From Tardiphaga sp. (lineage in GTDB: Bacteria > Pseudomonadota > Alphaproteobacteria > Rhizobiales > Xanthobacteraceae), in contig NZ_JAQGJT010000063.1 in NCBI RefSeq assembly GCF_028290495.1, positions 37,515 to 101,514 on the forward strand: DNA of 64,000 nt, read 5' to 3'. The translations under genes and the position numbers were made by a program. Below are positions 63,844 through 64,000 of the stretch, in pieces. The notes under the pieces are model-generated. The model was given only the letters and a program-made list of their open reading frames with translations, had not been told where the DNA came from and did not search any database. Within the stretch, counting starts at the first letter, position 1; each line of letters opens with the position of its first letter.

Positions 63844-64000
63844 ATGACGACTCGCAACAAGACCGCTGACCAGCTCCGCAGCGCGCGCTGGTTTGCGCCG
63901 GATGATCTGCGCGCCTTTGGCCATCGCTCGCGCGCGATGCAGCAGGGTTACGCGCCGGAGGAGTGGAAGGGCCGCCCGGTCATCGCCATCCTGAACACCT
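63844..64000 (+). CDS. IlvD/Edd-family dehydratase (3' partial)
   Basis: The first 52 residues of a dihydroxyacid/sugar-acid dehydratase; the gene runs off the window. LRSARWFAPDDLRAFGHRSR near 11-30 followed by GRPVIAILNT is the N terminus of the subgroup that includes L-arabinonate and related dehydratases rather than biosynthetic IlvD. The ATG at 63844 follows AGGGTGG. The Fe-S cluster cysteines lie beyond the window. Confidence 0.85.
   Translation, partial: MTTRNKTADQLRSARWFAPDDLRAFGHRSRAMQQGYAPEEWKGRPVIAILNT

Overview
The window is GC-rich DNA from what looks like an alphaproteobacterium of the Bradyrhizobium/Rhodopseudomonas/Tardiphaga group. The evidence is the density of Bug/Tct, Liv-type and SsuABC-type transporters, a FixK/FNR-type regulator with TTGAT-N4-ATCAA boxes, btaA/btaB betaine-lipid genes, and interspersed short palindromic repeats beginning TGTCATTCCGG. 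The genus is inference. No transposase, integrase, prophage or CRISPR array was seen.

Layout. (1) 1-7.0 kb: the end of a molybdo-flavoprotein dehydrogenase locus (FAD subunit, 2Fe-2S subunit fused to a CoxG-like domain), a branched-chain-amino-acid-type ABC transporter (livKHMGF order) and a Rieske ferredoxin. (2) 7.0-12.0 kb: divergent Lrp-type regulator and dadA-like dehydrogenase, a YbhN-type membrane protein, and divergent btaB/btaA for betaine lipid synthesis. (3) 12.2-19.2 kb: a hydantoinase/carbamoylase-type amidase and a histidine-utilisation locus, hutI-hutU-hutD on the minus strand and hutF-hutC on the plus strand, with a HutC-like operator between. hutH and hutG are not in the window. 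(4) 19.4-31.4 kb: a decayed amidase, a LacI-type regulator with twin operators, and a tightly coupled operon combining an amidohydrolase, a 6PGDH-like reductase, an intradiol (hydroxyquinol-type) dioxygenase, an FAD-linked oxidase and a sugar-type ABC transporter, then YciI and VOC genes.

(5) 31.4-50.1 kb: an aromatic-catabolism mosaic. A minus-strand module (ACMSD-like amidohydrolase, extradiol dioxygenase, flavin monooxygenase, FAH hydrolase, Bug protein) faces a GntR regulator. A plus-strand module has a TetR regulator, PheA/TfdB-type monooxygenase, SsuABC-type importer, GST, Bug protein, extradiol dioxygenase, MhpA-type monooxygenase and FAH hydrolase. Pseudogene remnants of an MhpA-type monooxygenase, a GST and a KstD/fumarate-reductase-type flavoprotein lie in or at the edge of this region, which ends at a tRNA-Met(CAU) gene. 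(6) 50.3-57.6 kb: two small VOC proteins, a complete tctCBA tripartite carboxylate transporter, an FNR-like regulator with an upstream FNR box, an unlisted 33-residue membrane ORF with its own FNR/FixK-type promoter, and phosphoglucomutase. (7) 57.7-64 kb: a GntR-linked SsuABC-type transporter diverging from an FAH hydrolase, a cyclase-family hydrolase and the start of an IlvD/Edd dehydratase.

The theme is scavenging: at least eight substrate-binding proteins or importers sit beside ring-hydroxylating, ring-cleaving and hydrolytic enzymes, each block with its own regulator. The most distinctive points are the LacI-controlled sugar-transporter/ring-cleavage operon, the triplicated and partly decayed VOC-monooxygenase-FAH module, the FNR-box microprotein, and repeats placed between binding-protein and permease genes in two transporter operons.
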